Positions 33,855 through 45,196 of a stretch of DNA of 64,000 nucleotides are shown piece by piece. The notes below the pieces were generated by a model. The model was not told the DNA's origin. It did not search any database and worked only from the letters and a program-made list of their open reading frames with translations. Both the position numbers and the translations under genes were made by a program. Numbering within the stretch: position 1 is the first letter of the stretch; each line of letters opens with the position of its first letter. The stretch is taken from contig CM055102.1 in the NCBI GenBank assembly GCA_029204225.1, positions 18,121,813 through 18,185,812 on the forward strand. Direction: 5' to 3'. Origin of the DNA: Diphasiastrum complanatum. Taxonomy: Eukaryota; Streptophyta; Lycopodiopsida; Lycopodiales; Lycopodiaceae.

Positions 33855-36525
33855 ATGGCAACTCTAAGCGAGAGTGCCCTCAATGAGTCAAGCAAATTGG
33901 AAGGAGCCGACAACTATGCAGTTTGGAAATTCAAACTGAAGAACATTTTGATGGAAAAGGAGCTATGGGAGATCGTGACAAGTGAAGAGGCAAGGCCATT
34001 GATTGAAGAAGATCAACGGGCATTTGACAGGAGAAAACAAAAAGCATAGAATGTCATCAACTTATCAGTTAAAGATGCAATTATTCCCTACATTTTGGAT
34101 TCAGAAGGGCCAAAAGAAGCGTGGGATACGTTGAAGGCATTGTTTGAGACCACAAACACATCTCGAATGCTATTCCTGAAGGCGAAGCTGCACACATTAC
34201 GGATGGATGATGATGCAACTATTGCTGATCATCTACTGAAGATCAAAGAGATTCGTGACCAATTAGCAGCAGTTGGAGAGCGAGTACAGGATCGTGAGAT
34301 CATGCAGTTGACATTGAATAGTTTGAGTGAGTCACATCAGATGTTTGTGACAAGTATAGCCACATGAGAAAATCTTCCAACCTATGAAGAGTTAGGTGGA
34401 TTGCTTTTGTAGGAAGAACAACGTCAAGAGAACTTGAGTCATCGCAACAGGGGATTTGATCAAGCTCTTGCAGTCAGGGGACATGGTGGTAGATTTGGTC
34501 ATGGAAGACACCAATCAAGAGGTGGAAACTCAAATCGTGGATCATTCCAACAATTTCAAGAACAATCCAATGATGGCCCAAATTGAGGCAATTGGAATCA
34601 AGGCCGAGGTCAAGGACACGACTATTCCAGGCAAAATAAACCTGAAAATTGTAGGTATTGCAACAAACCTGGCCACTGGGAGCGTGAATGCTTCAAGAAA
34701 CAGAAGGAGATGGAACAAAGAAAAGACAAAGGGCAAGTGGGAAACTATGCTAATCAACATCAATTTGATGATTATTATTATGAAAACAATTATACTGATC
34801 AACATCAATACGATGAGGATCAATATGAAGATGATATAGGTGAGAGCTCAAAATTGTTCATTACAGCATTAATGACAAGTGATGAAACCAAGGATACCTG
34901 GTACATTGATAGTGGTGCATCCAAGCACATGACTTCAAGGAAAGAGTGGTTTTTAGAACTTAAGGAAACTCACAATGGTGATGAAATTGGACAATCCGAT
35001 GGCAAATTGCTATCTGTTAAAGGAGTTGGAGTGGTACCAGTGAAGTTAGCCAGCGGGAAGATAAAGCAGATAAGCAATGTGCAATATGTACCTGGCTTAG
35101 CTAACAATCTACTATCTGTTGGGACAATTGCTGATCAACAACTCAAGGTTGAGTTTGACAGTGACAAATTTCTTGTCAAAGACATCAAGAATCACTACAA
35201 AGTGATTACTACAGGAGCTAGAGTCAACGAGAATCGACTCTACAAATTGAATGCGAGCTTTTTTGCTTAAGCTATGGTAAGCACGGTTGATAGAAGCAGT
35301 GATCTTTGGCATCAACGATTCGGTCATATTAGTGCTCAAAGTTTACAAATTCTCAAAACAGGTAATCTAGTTATAGGATTGTCTGATATTTCTTTTGAAG
35401 GAAAAATTTGTGAAGGTTGCATTTTGGGAAAACAACACAAAGAGAGGTTTCCCAAAAATGGAGCAAGGAGAGCCAGTGGCATCCTAGATCTTGTCCACAG
35501 TGATCTATGTGGACCTATGCAAACTAGATCTCTTAGTGGCTACTATTATCTTATCACCTTCATTGATGATTATAGCAGATGCATTTGGATTTATTTCATA
35601 AGCAAGAAATCAGATGCTTTTGCTAAGTTCAAGGAATTCAAGGCATTAGTTGAAAAGCAAACATGATGTTGCATCAAAACTTTGAGATCTGATGGAGGTG
35701 GTGAGTATTTTTTGACAGAATTTATTGATTTCTGCAAAGATCAAGGGATCAAGAGGAAGACTACAACACCTTATTCACCACAGCAAAATGGAGTTGCAGA
35801 ACGAAAGAACAGATCTATTGTTGAGATGGCCAGGGCGATGCTCAAAAGCAAGGGTCTGCCAAACACCTTTTGGGCGGAAGCTTGTAGCACAGCTATGCAC
35901 ATTCTGAGTCGGTGTCCTACAAAATCCGTGGAAGGTAAGACACCTTATGAAGCTGTAACTGGAAAGAAACCTAATATTTCTCATTTGAGAGTATTTGGTT
36001 GTGATGCTTATGCTCATATTCCTGATGAGAAACGAAGGAAATTGGATGCAAAAGCTATCAAGCGTATTTTCCTTGGATACGATGAGAAGGCCAAGGCATA
36101 CAGGATGTATGACACAAATGCATAGAAGCTTGTAATTTTTAGAGATGCTACGTTTGACGAGATGGGCCAAGGTGAACAATCTGAAGTAATCACTGAACCT
36201 TTTGATGAGGGAGCGAAAGTACAGGTCAAGAAGAAAGTGGATTTTGATATAGAAAATCCATTGGACAAAGGCAAGCCTGATGCTGAAATTCCTAAGAGAG
36301 TACCTAAATGGTACTTATCAGTCACAAATGTTGCAAAGAAGGGAGATACTCATGAATCTAGTGAGCAGGGAGAGCTTAGAAGATCAAGTAGAAATCAAAA
36401 ACCTCCTGCAAGATTAGAGATGAATCTAGCCCTAATGGGTTCTGTGCTCAAGGCTCAAGAACCAAAAACTTTTGATAAAGCAAAGGAGCACGAGGAGTGG
36501 CGTGAAGCTATGGAAATCAAATCAT
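33855..36525 (+). pseudogene. Copia gag-protease-integrase in one frame, broken only by stops
   Basis: Gag (NYAVWKFKLKNILMEKELWE, LNSLSESHQMF), CCHC knuckle (CRYCNKPGHWEREC), protease (WYIDSGASKHMTSRKEW), pre-integrase (LWHQRFGHISAQSL, CEGCILGKQHKERFP), integrase (HSDLCGPM, RSDGGGEY, PQQNGVAERKNRS, VFGCDAY) and hinge (LRRSSRNQKPPARLEM). The frame is the same from 33855 to 36525. Stops: TAG 34047, TGA 34365, TAG about 34411, TGA about 34590, TAA 35268, TGA 35664, TAG 36123. All fit C-to-T (or G-to-A on the other strand) change. RT is deleted right after EWREAMEIKS. Confidence 0.9.
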
Positions 36526-36870
36526 GAAATCAAATCAGATCTTTCCAATGCTTTTGACATGAGCGATCTAGGATTGATGCACTATTGTCTTGGCATTGAA
36601 GTATGGCAAAAGGAAAATGTGGTCTTTCTTACACAAAGCAAATATGCACGAGATTTGCTTTATAAGTTCAATATGCAGGATTGTAAGCCTTTGAGTACAC
36701 CTATGGATGTCAACACGAAGCTTACTGCATATGATGAATCTGAGAAAGTGGATGCTTATTTGTATAGACAGCTGGTGGGTAGTTTGATTTATTTGGCACA
36801 CACACGACCTGATATTTTTATTATGTTGTTGGTGTTGTTAGTCAATTTTTGCAAGATCCTAGTCATGATA
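36526..36870 (+). pseudogene. Copia RT C-terminal remnant
   Basis: EIKSDLSNAFDMSDLGLMHYCLGIEV, SKYARDLLYKFNM, CKPLSTPMDVNTKL and LYRQLVGSLIYLAHTRPDI: the part of RT after the YVDD palm, which is missing. The join lies between two copies of GAAATCAAATCA (36512 and 36525), which suggests a deletion between short direct repeats. After GVVSQFLQDPSHDK (shifted frame) the sequence changes at 36865-36870 to the unnamed repeat. Confidence 0.85.
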
Positions 36871-37685
36871 AATCGTGATTTGTTTTTATATCAAATGTGA
36901 ATTTCATTAATTATATCGAATCATGAAATCAATGAGTACCGAATCATGATATTTGTGGTTACTCTCATAAATATTTATGATGAAATTTCTTAGTACAGAT
37001 TGTAATATTGTGAGTATTTAATTGAACAAATTGTGATCATGTTTGTGATTTAGTCATGCAATTGAAAATTGTGAAATTTATCACTAATTTCATCAATTCA
37101 TACATAGTAGATTATGACCTTCATTTTCTGCAATTGTGAATGTGCATCGTGAAATCGTAAATATTACATCTTGAAATTTACTAATACTTCTGTGAACATT
37201 GATTATTTAGCTGTAAAACTACAAATACTTACTAATAAAATTTTTTATTTTTTTTGAAAACTGATTGCAACAATAAAAATTCTACTATCTTAAAAATTAT
37301 GCATAATATTGTGACTTGATTTTAAGTTTGTGACATGATAAATATTCAAATATAAAAATAATAATAATTTTTTGTAAAGTTTGAAAATGATTAAATAATT
37401 TTCACCCATTCTTATTGAATGATCATTTCTCATTTCAGATATTTACAAATCTCAAAACACCATAATAATGGCAAGGCCTTTGTGGTATGCCACAATTTTT
37501 ACAATGTTCTTGTTTTGAAATGGACTCTCCCTCTTTGTGTGTGTAAAAACACCCTAATCAATAATCAAAACATGGTAAGCTTCTAAAAAAATAGTCAATG
37601 GCAATGAATGATAAGGACATTGGCATGCATAGAAGATAAGAGAGAACCAAAAACAGCTTCCAAATTTTCTATCCAGCGAGAATTG
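36865..37685 (-). repeat. unnamed dispersed repeat, copy 1
   Basis: Inverted copy of 54390-55115: read on the minus strand it starts TGGCAATTCTCGCTGG and ends ATCACGATTTAT. It contains CCATTATTATGGTGTTTTGAG and a short GT run where the other copy has (CA)n. No coding potential. It interrupts the Copia at 36870. Ends are neither terminal inverted repeats nor TG...CA. Confidence 0.78.
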
Positions 37686-37883
37686 CCAGCTTCAACTGGG
37701 CCGTTTCAAAAGGACAAGTCTTATGGAGACGATAAAATAATGTTATTCATTTTTATATAACTATAGAGAACTGCTACACTTCCATTGTAGCTTACACCTG
37801 AGGAACACGCCTTACTATACTGTTTAGTGAAACTTGCGCAGAAATATATTTGCTTTTAAATAAAATATGGATCTGCAACTCAT

Positions 37884-37889
37884 TTATTA
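37884..37889 (-). terminator. possible poly(A) signal of the dirigent gene
   Basis: Minus strand AATAAA, about 95 bp downstream of the stop codon. Confidence 0.4.
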
Positions 37890-37984
37890 TTAGTGCAGTT
37901 CCATACGTATCTCTCTAGAAGCTGTACTCCAGACTTGTAACTGCCCACTAGATTGCAGAGCTTTCTAGAATACGAAATGTTTGA

Positions 37985-38545
37985 TTATTCTAAGTAGACG
38001 GTGGCATGGTGTGATAGGGTGGCTGATGCATTTCCAAAAAGATTGACGACCACTTCCTTAAGGATTCCCCTAGCAAGAATAAAATCTCCTGTTCCTCCCA
38101 CGATCGCATATTTGTTTCCTGGTAAATACTGAGAAGCTCCGAGTATATTAAGAGTGCTGCCGTTGTATACTCCACTACGGATACTGACTGTGTAACTCAC
38201 GTAACTAACAAATTCCTCTCTGGAGACATATGTATAAGTACCTTGAGCTCTTCCAAAGCTTGCTGATTGGGGAGAAGGACCTAGGGTTAGCGGATCATCA
38301 AACACGAAAATCTGTCCAAAGAATTTGTCCTGTACTTCTGTCTGAAAGTCACTGCCATTACTGCCTGTAACCGGTATGGAAGATGAATTAGGTCCACTGT
38401 AAGGTGTATCGTGCATGTACCATTGGAGATACACTATCTGCGCTGACACTACCAAATGATCCTGCACACAGCCGGTAGAAAAGAAGATTAAGACCACTAG
38501 AATTATAGCTGAAAGGAGCTGCATTGTGATGTATGTGATATGCAA
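37985..38545 (-). CDS. dirigent-like protein
   Basis: Complete single-exon gene, 186 codons, the usual length of a dirigent protein. These secreted beta-barrel proteins steer the coupling of phenoxy radicals in lignan and lignin-related pathways in the cell wall. A hydrophobic signal peptide lies near residues 8-30 (MQLLSAIILVVLIFFSTGC), so translation may start at the second Met (38524). Family blocks: QWYMHDTPYSGP, FGQIFVFDDPLTLGP, GRAQGTYTYVS, GVYNGSTLNILG, KYAIVGGTGDFILARG. No intron or lesion. Its substrate cannot be read from sequence. A TATATA-like box lies 35-65 bp upstream. It is the one ordinary host gene in the window, between retroelement remains. Confidence 0.93.
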   Translation of the reverse strand: MHITYITMQLLSAIILVVLIFFSTGCVQDHLVVSAQIVYLQWYMHDTPYSGPNSSSIPVTGSNGSDFQTEVQDKFFGQIFVFDDPLTLGPSPQSASFGRAQGTYTYVSREEFVSYVSYTVSIRSGVYNGSTLNILGASQYLPGNKYAIVGGTGDFILARGILKEVVVNLFGNASATLSHHATVYLE

Positions 38546-38823
38546 TTAATCATGTTCTAAGTTCGCTCTAATGCAAGGATTATATGAGCAAGCGTATATT
38601 TCTGATATAAAACAAAAATAATAACCTAGTGCAGACGATGAGTACGGCGAAAGCGAGCCGAGTGCAATTTGCAGGAATGGGATAGATAAGGCGATGATGA
38701 TTAGGTACTAGAACGTGGAGTGTCAAGACTAAAGTAGGGATTTGAATTTTGCGTGGTGTGAGAAGTTGACTACAGCTTTTTGTACAAAGGGCTAGATTCC
38801 TCCGCACTCCGCCGCCGCACGAC

Positions 38824-39222
38824 AACATGCATATTATTCATAAATTTATCTATCTACACGTGTATGTCACAGCCCACGGCCTAAGAGAATGATGTGAGAT
38901 CTCAAAGTGTGCCTTGAAAGACTTTAAAAGAGGTTTGGTGTTTGAAAGTAAGGTACTTTAAGGGTGAAGCCACTTACAATTGAACATGCATATATTCATA
39001 AACCTATCTATCTACACATGTATGTCATAGCTTATGGCCTAAGAGAATGATGTGAGATATCAAAGTGTGCCTTGAAAGACTTTAAAAGAGGTTTGGTGTT
39101 TGAAAGTAAGGTACTTTAGGGGCGAAGCCACTTACAATTGAACATGCATACTTAATGATCGTGTGAAGCCACTTACAATTGAACATGCATACTTAATGAT
39201 CGTGTAACTGACTAATGGAAAT
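38824..39222. repeat. 158-bp tandem duplication plus two 41-bp partial units
   Basis: Units start at 38824 and 38983 (AACATGCATA...), 93 percent or so alike, then AACATGCATACTTAATG repeats at 39141 and 39182. It begins about 280 bp upstream of the dirigent start. Confidence 0.88.
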
Positions 39223-40740
39223 CACTTACAATTATGCTATTGTGTTTCATTTTGAGATAATGGTTTCAATGACTAATCTAGTTTAGGTATAGATGAATTT
39301 TATGCTAATCTCTTGGGGTCATATAATTAGCGAGTGCTTTTGGCTTACAGAAGTGCCTCTTCGTTGTCGCTTGACTAATATACCTCATGTCTATCACCTT
39401 GATTTCTCCTACCATTGGTGCCTCCAACGCCTTCTTCCTCATGCCTTTGAACTCTCCTACATATAGCCTCCTCCACTACGTCCATCATTACCTTCACTAC
39501 CAACATACTTGCCTACCTTCACTACCAACATACTTGCCTCCATTGCTATGTTTGTTGTAACAAAAATTTCAATTGTGGTTGAATTTTCATTTAGGCTATT
39601 GCATTTCATTTGGTAAGTTTAGTAACTATTGGGTTGTTAACTTCATGTGAGGCTCCTCTCTATATAGATAAAGCAATTAAGGTACTTACATTATCGCTCA
39701 CTATAGCTAAGTTGGATAAGATTGTCATCCCTAGCCATTGAGACTGAAGCTGGAAACCAAGTTTGTGCATCATAAAAAGTGGACATTTAGGAGCTCAGGA
39801 CTCAAAATGGCTTGTCCTACAATAGGGATGAGCGATGATAGCACGATTATTTGGAAAGAGTTTATGCTCAATGGGTAATGTAATGTTTGAGCATTCATTT
39901 CCCATTTCAAATTAATGTATGCATCTCTTGGACTTTCTTAATCCTATCGATATGGATTGAATAGAATGTATCAGATTCTGCATTGTGTTTACATAAATCA
40001 TTGTTTCCACCAAATTCTTCAGATCTTCAAATAGTGCGGCCAAACAATATTTCAACGACACTCCGAATTGCATATCAACCAGTGTCAATAGCTCATTGAT
40101 GAGTTTATGCCCTTTCTATAGGCTTGGTATGTGTGTACACAAGGATTTTTTTAAATGACCCATGTAGTTTTTTGTTAGGCTTAGCTCGCTCTTCATCTTC
40201 GGCTTGCTCATCTTTCCGATGTCTTCATTTGTCCAAGAATTCTCCTTCACGGTAGAGCTTAGATATTCTTCTAAATATAGGGGGTGATAAAGTCCACTTG
40301 ATGCATGGGAGAGTGCCCCAGTTTGCTTTTGCTAAATTTGCATTTGAGCACGTTTTTATGTAGCGACAACCATGGGCTCTCGTTTTTGCACACCACAATG
40401 AGGAGATTTAGAGTTGTGGAAGGGCTTGGTGCATATTTTTTTTCAACACCAAATAGTCCAAGTATGATAGCCATTACCACACTCCTTTTAGAGCATAATA
40501 TAATCTTGACCATTTATTTTGTTGGAGTATTTCGCAATTCAATGATTGCTCTCACACCCATAATACTTGATTGAAAATTAATTTTCCCCTCCCATATTTT
40601 GATTAGAATAAATCAAGACTCATTTGCCATCATGGTCATCAATATAGTGCATTGATAACTCGTTAATCACATATAAGGCATTATACTGTGGATGCTCATT
40701 ATCACATTTTAGTTAGAATAAAAGTAGAATTATTGTGCTA
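39223..40740. other. no gene recognised
   Basis: 39480-39545 has a short tandem phrase (CTTCACTACCAACATACTTGC twice or so). Overlapping frames at 40271-40574 on both strands show no motif. Confidence 0.4.
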
Positions 40741-40999
40741 TTGTATTGTGGGTCCAGTTAGTTGATTAGGACCAGTTGGCCTCACCACGAGCCAAGTCCA
40801 CAGGACGGGACACGTATCTCGTCAATGGCAACCTGGGCCATGCATGGGTTGCCAAAGAAGAAGCTATATGTACAATGTTTTTGGTTTTGAGAAATATAGT
40901 TGCTATGTGAGCTTGGAGTTTGAGAGTGTTGTCTGAGTGTGTTACTATGTATGATCATAAGTAATTTTGCCGAAGCAAATTTTAACTTGGTATCAGAGC
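40741..40999 (+). repeat. remnant of a Copia LTR with primer site
   Basis: TGGTATCAGAGC at 40988-40999 is a tRNA-iMet primer site. The preceding about 240 bp (from about 40750, with GTTGTCTGAGTGTG) looks like an LTR end. No gag follows; 41000-42200 has no coding that I recognise. Confidence 0.5.
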
Positions 41000-42465
41000 C
41001 CCCAATAGAGATTGTACATAGTATACAGTTGTAGTTGAAGAGAGCTTTGAGAGAAAAAATGTTTTTGAGAGTTTAGATTTACAGCGGTCAAAGAGTGGGA
41101 AGAGAAGCACCAATGTATTGGTTCAGGCATACAAAGGCTTGTCGAGCTCAATATTGGGATTCTTAGCCTGTGCATAGCAACATACAAGGTAAAAAAATGG
41201 GCGAAAACTACAAATTTTGCAGTTGGTTCCTTGAAAAGTCCAGGTGAGAATTACAATTTTTTTTTTCACTGAATCGACTGTAATTGCACCATATGTGCAC
41301 TATTTGGAATGTCGTAAGGACAAATAGTAGGTCGCTGGACATCCATGAAAAAAATTCTAAGCTTTCTGCCAAAGAGTTGCCCATTATCAAAGACCCTATA
41401 GGTTTTGCAAGAAAAAATTAAAACTAATACTTTTTCAAGTTAGGAAAAGCTCTTCGTTTCTTTACCAATTTGGCAATTGAAATCTCTATTGAGTCATCAG
41501 TAGGAAGACAACCCTAGACTAGGCCTCAGATTCGTTTGAAATCAGAGAAAGAAAAATAGATTCAATCGGCCCAAAAACGAGCTAATAGGGTGTGGCCAAC
41601 AAAAACCAAAAAGGGAGAGAAGGAGATACCTCACGGGCGGCCAAGTGGAAAAGGAGTAGTGTTTAGAAGGGTTTAACGACCCATGGAGAAAGCCTCAACT
41701 CCCAAGGTGAATCGTGACTATAAGATCTAGCTTCACAAGGTTGAACGTTGAAGATTGGGCTAGTATTCAATAGCTTGGATTAGATCCTCTTGAATCAATG
41801 GCTAAGATTTTTTTGAAGGGACCCAAGGGTACTTGAAGTGCAAACTAGCCTTCAATTTCATTAAAAAATTTCATTTTTAAAGGGACCCAAGGTCCCGAAA
41901 TGCTTGAAGGTTGAAGTTTCTTCACTGTGAAGAAACGTTCATTTTCTAAATGGGCCCTTATTTCCACCTTCTTTAACCGTTTTGGACCAAACGAAGGGTT
42001 ACAGACTCCAAACAAAGGGCAACCAGACTATACGTATAGTACCGCAAATTAGAGTGTTTGTTGCAGACATTAGGGGAAATATGGGCTCAAAATGGGCCCT
42101 TTAAGAAATTTCACTTTAGAGAGAGGTTACGTAGAGAGAGAATGCTAACCGGTAATTTCTGGTTGCCATTTTCTGAGTTTTCGGCCTTGCTCGACGTTTA
42201 ACTAGTATGGTTAACTAGTTAGTTTAGCATGAGATGTAATAACTTCTCTTCATGCTTATTCCAAAATTCGAGACTAGAGCTTTAAGACTGAAAATCTTGG
42301 TGTGCTCAATGCAAAAACTGAAGCGGGAGAGGCAAAACTTTTGAAATCACTGTATGCTTATAGTGAAATATGAGGCGGGACGATTTTTCAATGCGACATA
42401 AACATTACAAAAGTAAGGAATGCTAGATCTATTCATATTGATTTACTGTAAGTAGATCCATTTAC
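41000..42465. other. no gene recognised
   Basis: One perfect 9-bp hairpin at about 41920-41941 (GTTTCTTCA, CTG, TGAAGAAAC). Otherwise nothing I can support. Confidence 0.4.
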
Positions 42466-43110
42466 ATGATTGTAGCTTTAACAATGGCAATGTTCCATTT
42501 GCATGTTGCTCTTCCGATGGAATGCACTCCAATTATTAAGAAAAATGCGAAAGTTGTAGAGAATGTTGCAGCAATAGTTAGAGAATTGAGAATGAATAAT
42601 CATATGAATATAGATTTGTGGGTGGATGGATCAATTTATCCTAATGATCCAGCTACCAATTTGTGTCCAGATTTTAAGTCCGTAACTCATCTTCTCAGAT
42701 TATGTATGTGAAGGATATAGCGGATTACTTGGATATTGTCAAAGGTTGCATGATATTGGAATGCATAGCATATCTTGTCTGAATCAACAATTACAGTTTG
42801 CTAATCAACAATTGCAACGTGCAAATCAACAATTGCTTCATTATGTGCTACACTCTAGTGCTGAAAACAATGCACTCAAGAATGTTATGTCAGAGTTGAA
42901 TGCAACTGTCACTACTCTTCGAGGATCAAACTAAGAAATGTTAGAATCTATGAAAAAGTTGCGATCCGAGAGTTTAAAATCTGATGTTGATCTAAAAGTT
43001 ATCAATAAGGCAATGATGAAGAGGAAAAGAAAGAGAGTACCGATGAAGAATATTGATGACCTATCTACACATAGAGGCAATCAGAAAAAAAGAATCTGAA
43101 CATTCAAGTG
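42466..43110 (+). pseudogene. probable N-terminal exons of the transposase-like gene, copy 2
   Basis: Reads MAMFHLHVALPMECTPIIKK, VVENVAAIVRELRMNNHMN and LWVDGSIYPND, then after a one-base shift near 42690 SDYVCEGYSGLLGYCQRLHD, a Gln/Asn-rich coiled coil (QQLQFANQQLQRANQQLLH) and, past a TAA at 42932, LESMKKLRSE and the basic KRKRKRVP, a likely nuclear signal. It ends at about 43105, and an intron with TTGCAG acceptor (43226) leads to the catalytic exons. I infer it belongs to the same gene from strand and spacing. If so, copy 2 is damaged at its N-terminus. It could also be a separate small gene. Confidence 0.42.
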
Positions 43111-43226
43111 TGTTGTCATCTAAACTGTTTATTTGATTTGTATATGTCATTTAAGTTTGATTTGCAGTTAATAACATGGATTATTTATTTATTAAACATA
43201 ATTTGAGTTTCATATGTTTGTTGCAG

Positions 43227-45167
43227 ATCATGTTTGGTGGCAAAGAACTATTTAACAGATCGTTCATGCATTGAATCATTTTTAAGTCATGTTTTACCAA
43301 GAAAGTCAGCAAAGGAAATGATAAAAAATGCTCTGTTTGAAAAAATAAAAAATGAAATTGTAGAGACTGTTTTGATTAAGGTTCAATCATACTTGGATGC
43401 GAATGTGATACAAGGTGCATGTGATGTATCTGGAATTAGCAGAAATGCTTATTCTACTTTTTTTAGAATAGTTAAAGAAGCTTTTTCCCAAGTGATGTTG
43501 AAGAAAATTAATCTTCCGTGTCCATATCGAGTAAGATTAGCTAGAAATTACTATAATGATGGAATGTTTAAAGTAGTTGGCCAACCACTTCATATAACTG
43601 AATTATACAAATCAGAATATGGTGAGCTCAATTACAACGATTGCAATAATATTTTTCTTGATATTGAAAATGTTCTAAAATACATTATTCGATTCTATAA
43701 ACTAGATGAACATCAAGTAAATGGAAAGATCATTATTGTAATAAAATTGGATGAATCTAAAATCATCAAGGGTCAGAAGCTGGAACGTGTGAGTGTCACT
43801 TTGATGAACAAAATTTCAGACATAGATGATCGAACGTTTAGTGTTCAATCGGAAAATCACATGGTGGTTGGCGACATTCCATGTATACATTTCAATTTTC
43901 ATTTAGAATATCTATATTTACGATTCATACCTTGCCAGTTTTTATTGACCTGTCATGCATTACTTGTTTCTCTATAGGTCTTGAAAGAGGACCATAAAAA
44001 ACTATCATGGATATTTTCAAGAACAAATTATGACGAGATTATAAATAGACATTTGGAGGGTGAGAAATTTACAGTAAAAAACCATGGAAGTTTTCAGATT
44101 CAATGGCACCTTGCAGGGGATTTGAAAACATTAACATGTATATATAATGTCTCTCATGGGGCAACATCAAAGCATCCATGTCTTTATTGCATGAAGGATT
44201 GCTACAATATGAATTTGGGACGATCAACAAACACTGGCCCAACACGAGAAGCTGAAGATCCAAATATGAAAAGTGTTCTGCCAATTCCATTAAAATATGT
44301 TCGCATATGCACATTGCATGCTGAGGTTCGTATTATTGAAAAACTAATTTACTTGCATATTCTACTAGCATGGAATCATAAACCAGAGTCAGTGGCTAAA
44401 GCAGCAATTAGGAGGTTGGAAATAGTTCTGTCAAATGCAGGACTACATAAAGGGAATGTTACGATTGAAAAAAGTGACGGACTCTCAGGGAAAAAAGGAA
44501 ACGTTCCTAATAAGCCATCAATTGGAGGTGCTAAAGCAAGAAGATTCTTATCCAATCACACATGCAAAGAATCAAGTGTCAGATACAAAATTGAGAGAGA
44601 AATTGTTCAAGCCACACAAAAATTGGAAGGAAGTAATCGAGTGGAAAAGAGACAAGTGTGGACCAACTTAGACAAACTCATAGGTGTTATCTGGAAAGAA
44701 AACCTATCATCAGAAGATATGAGGACTTTGCAAAATCATTGCACCACATTTGTAAAATCTGTACATGATTGTTGGGGAAAAGACAACGTTACTCATTACA
44801 TGGTGCTAATCTATATCATTATCTGGTACTTTTCTCATTCAGGCTTATATTTTTTTCTACTGATGTAACTAATCAAAACTATTGTTTGCAGCACATCCTT
44901 CTTCATCATGCAACTTATTTTGCAAAGGAATATGGGAGCTTAAGTATCTGGTCATCACAAGGCATGGAAAAATCTCATTGGCAAGCAAGGGGAGCATTTC
45001 ATAGAGCAACAAATCATGGAGGACACAATTCAAGAAATAAATATTTAGTTCAACTTTTTCAGTGGTTTTATAGAAGAGCACAATTTAGATATCAAGCTAA
45101 AAACTCGCCAAGTATTACGATATTTCGAAAGGCATTCAAATTCATTACAAAAGAGAGATCCTTGTAA
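43227..45167 (+). CDS. RAG1/Transib-like DDE transposase, copy 2 (catalytic exons open)
   Basis: Predicted DNA transposase. Exons: 43227-43882, 43978-44802, 44892-45167. The last intron is a clean GTGCTA...TTGCAG in phase 0; for the first, the donor homologous to copy 1 leaves a one-base phase problem, so its exact site is open. Motifs: IIVIKLDESKIIKGQ (candidate first Asp, 43750), RVSVTLMN, KEDHKKLSWIF (candidate second Asp, 43990), YNVSHGATSKHPCLYC (CxxC, 44179-44190), ICTLHAEVRIIEK, THYM, HILLHH (HxxxxH, 44892), IWSSQGMEKSHWQA (candidate Glu, 44967). RAG1 shows the same order: R-S-T-MN strand, DH, C727/C730, LH block, H937/H942, W-S-G-E962. Its neighbour on the other strand ends 30 bp away. 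Alternative: another RNase H-fold transposase group with a similar zinc insertion. Confidence 0.68.
44803..44891 (+). other. conserved intron of the transposase-like gene
   Basis: 89 bp, GT...TTTGCAG, between THYM and HILLHH. The broken copy has an intron at the same codon boundary (22771-22864, 94 bp, GTAAGA...ATGCAG) with unrelated interior. An intron conserved between copies argues that the copies spread as DNA, not through mRNA. Confidence 0.82.
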
Positions 45168-45196
45168 TATATCAAAAATCTATTACAAAAAATTAT

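Noticed and set aside
34456-34839. 127-codon frame inside the Copia gag
   Set aside because: Out of frame with the gag knuckle CRYCNKPGHWEREC, which is the true reading.
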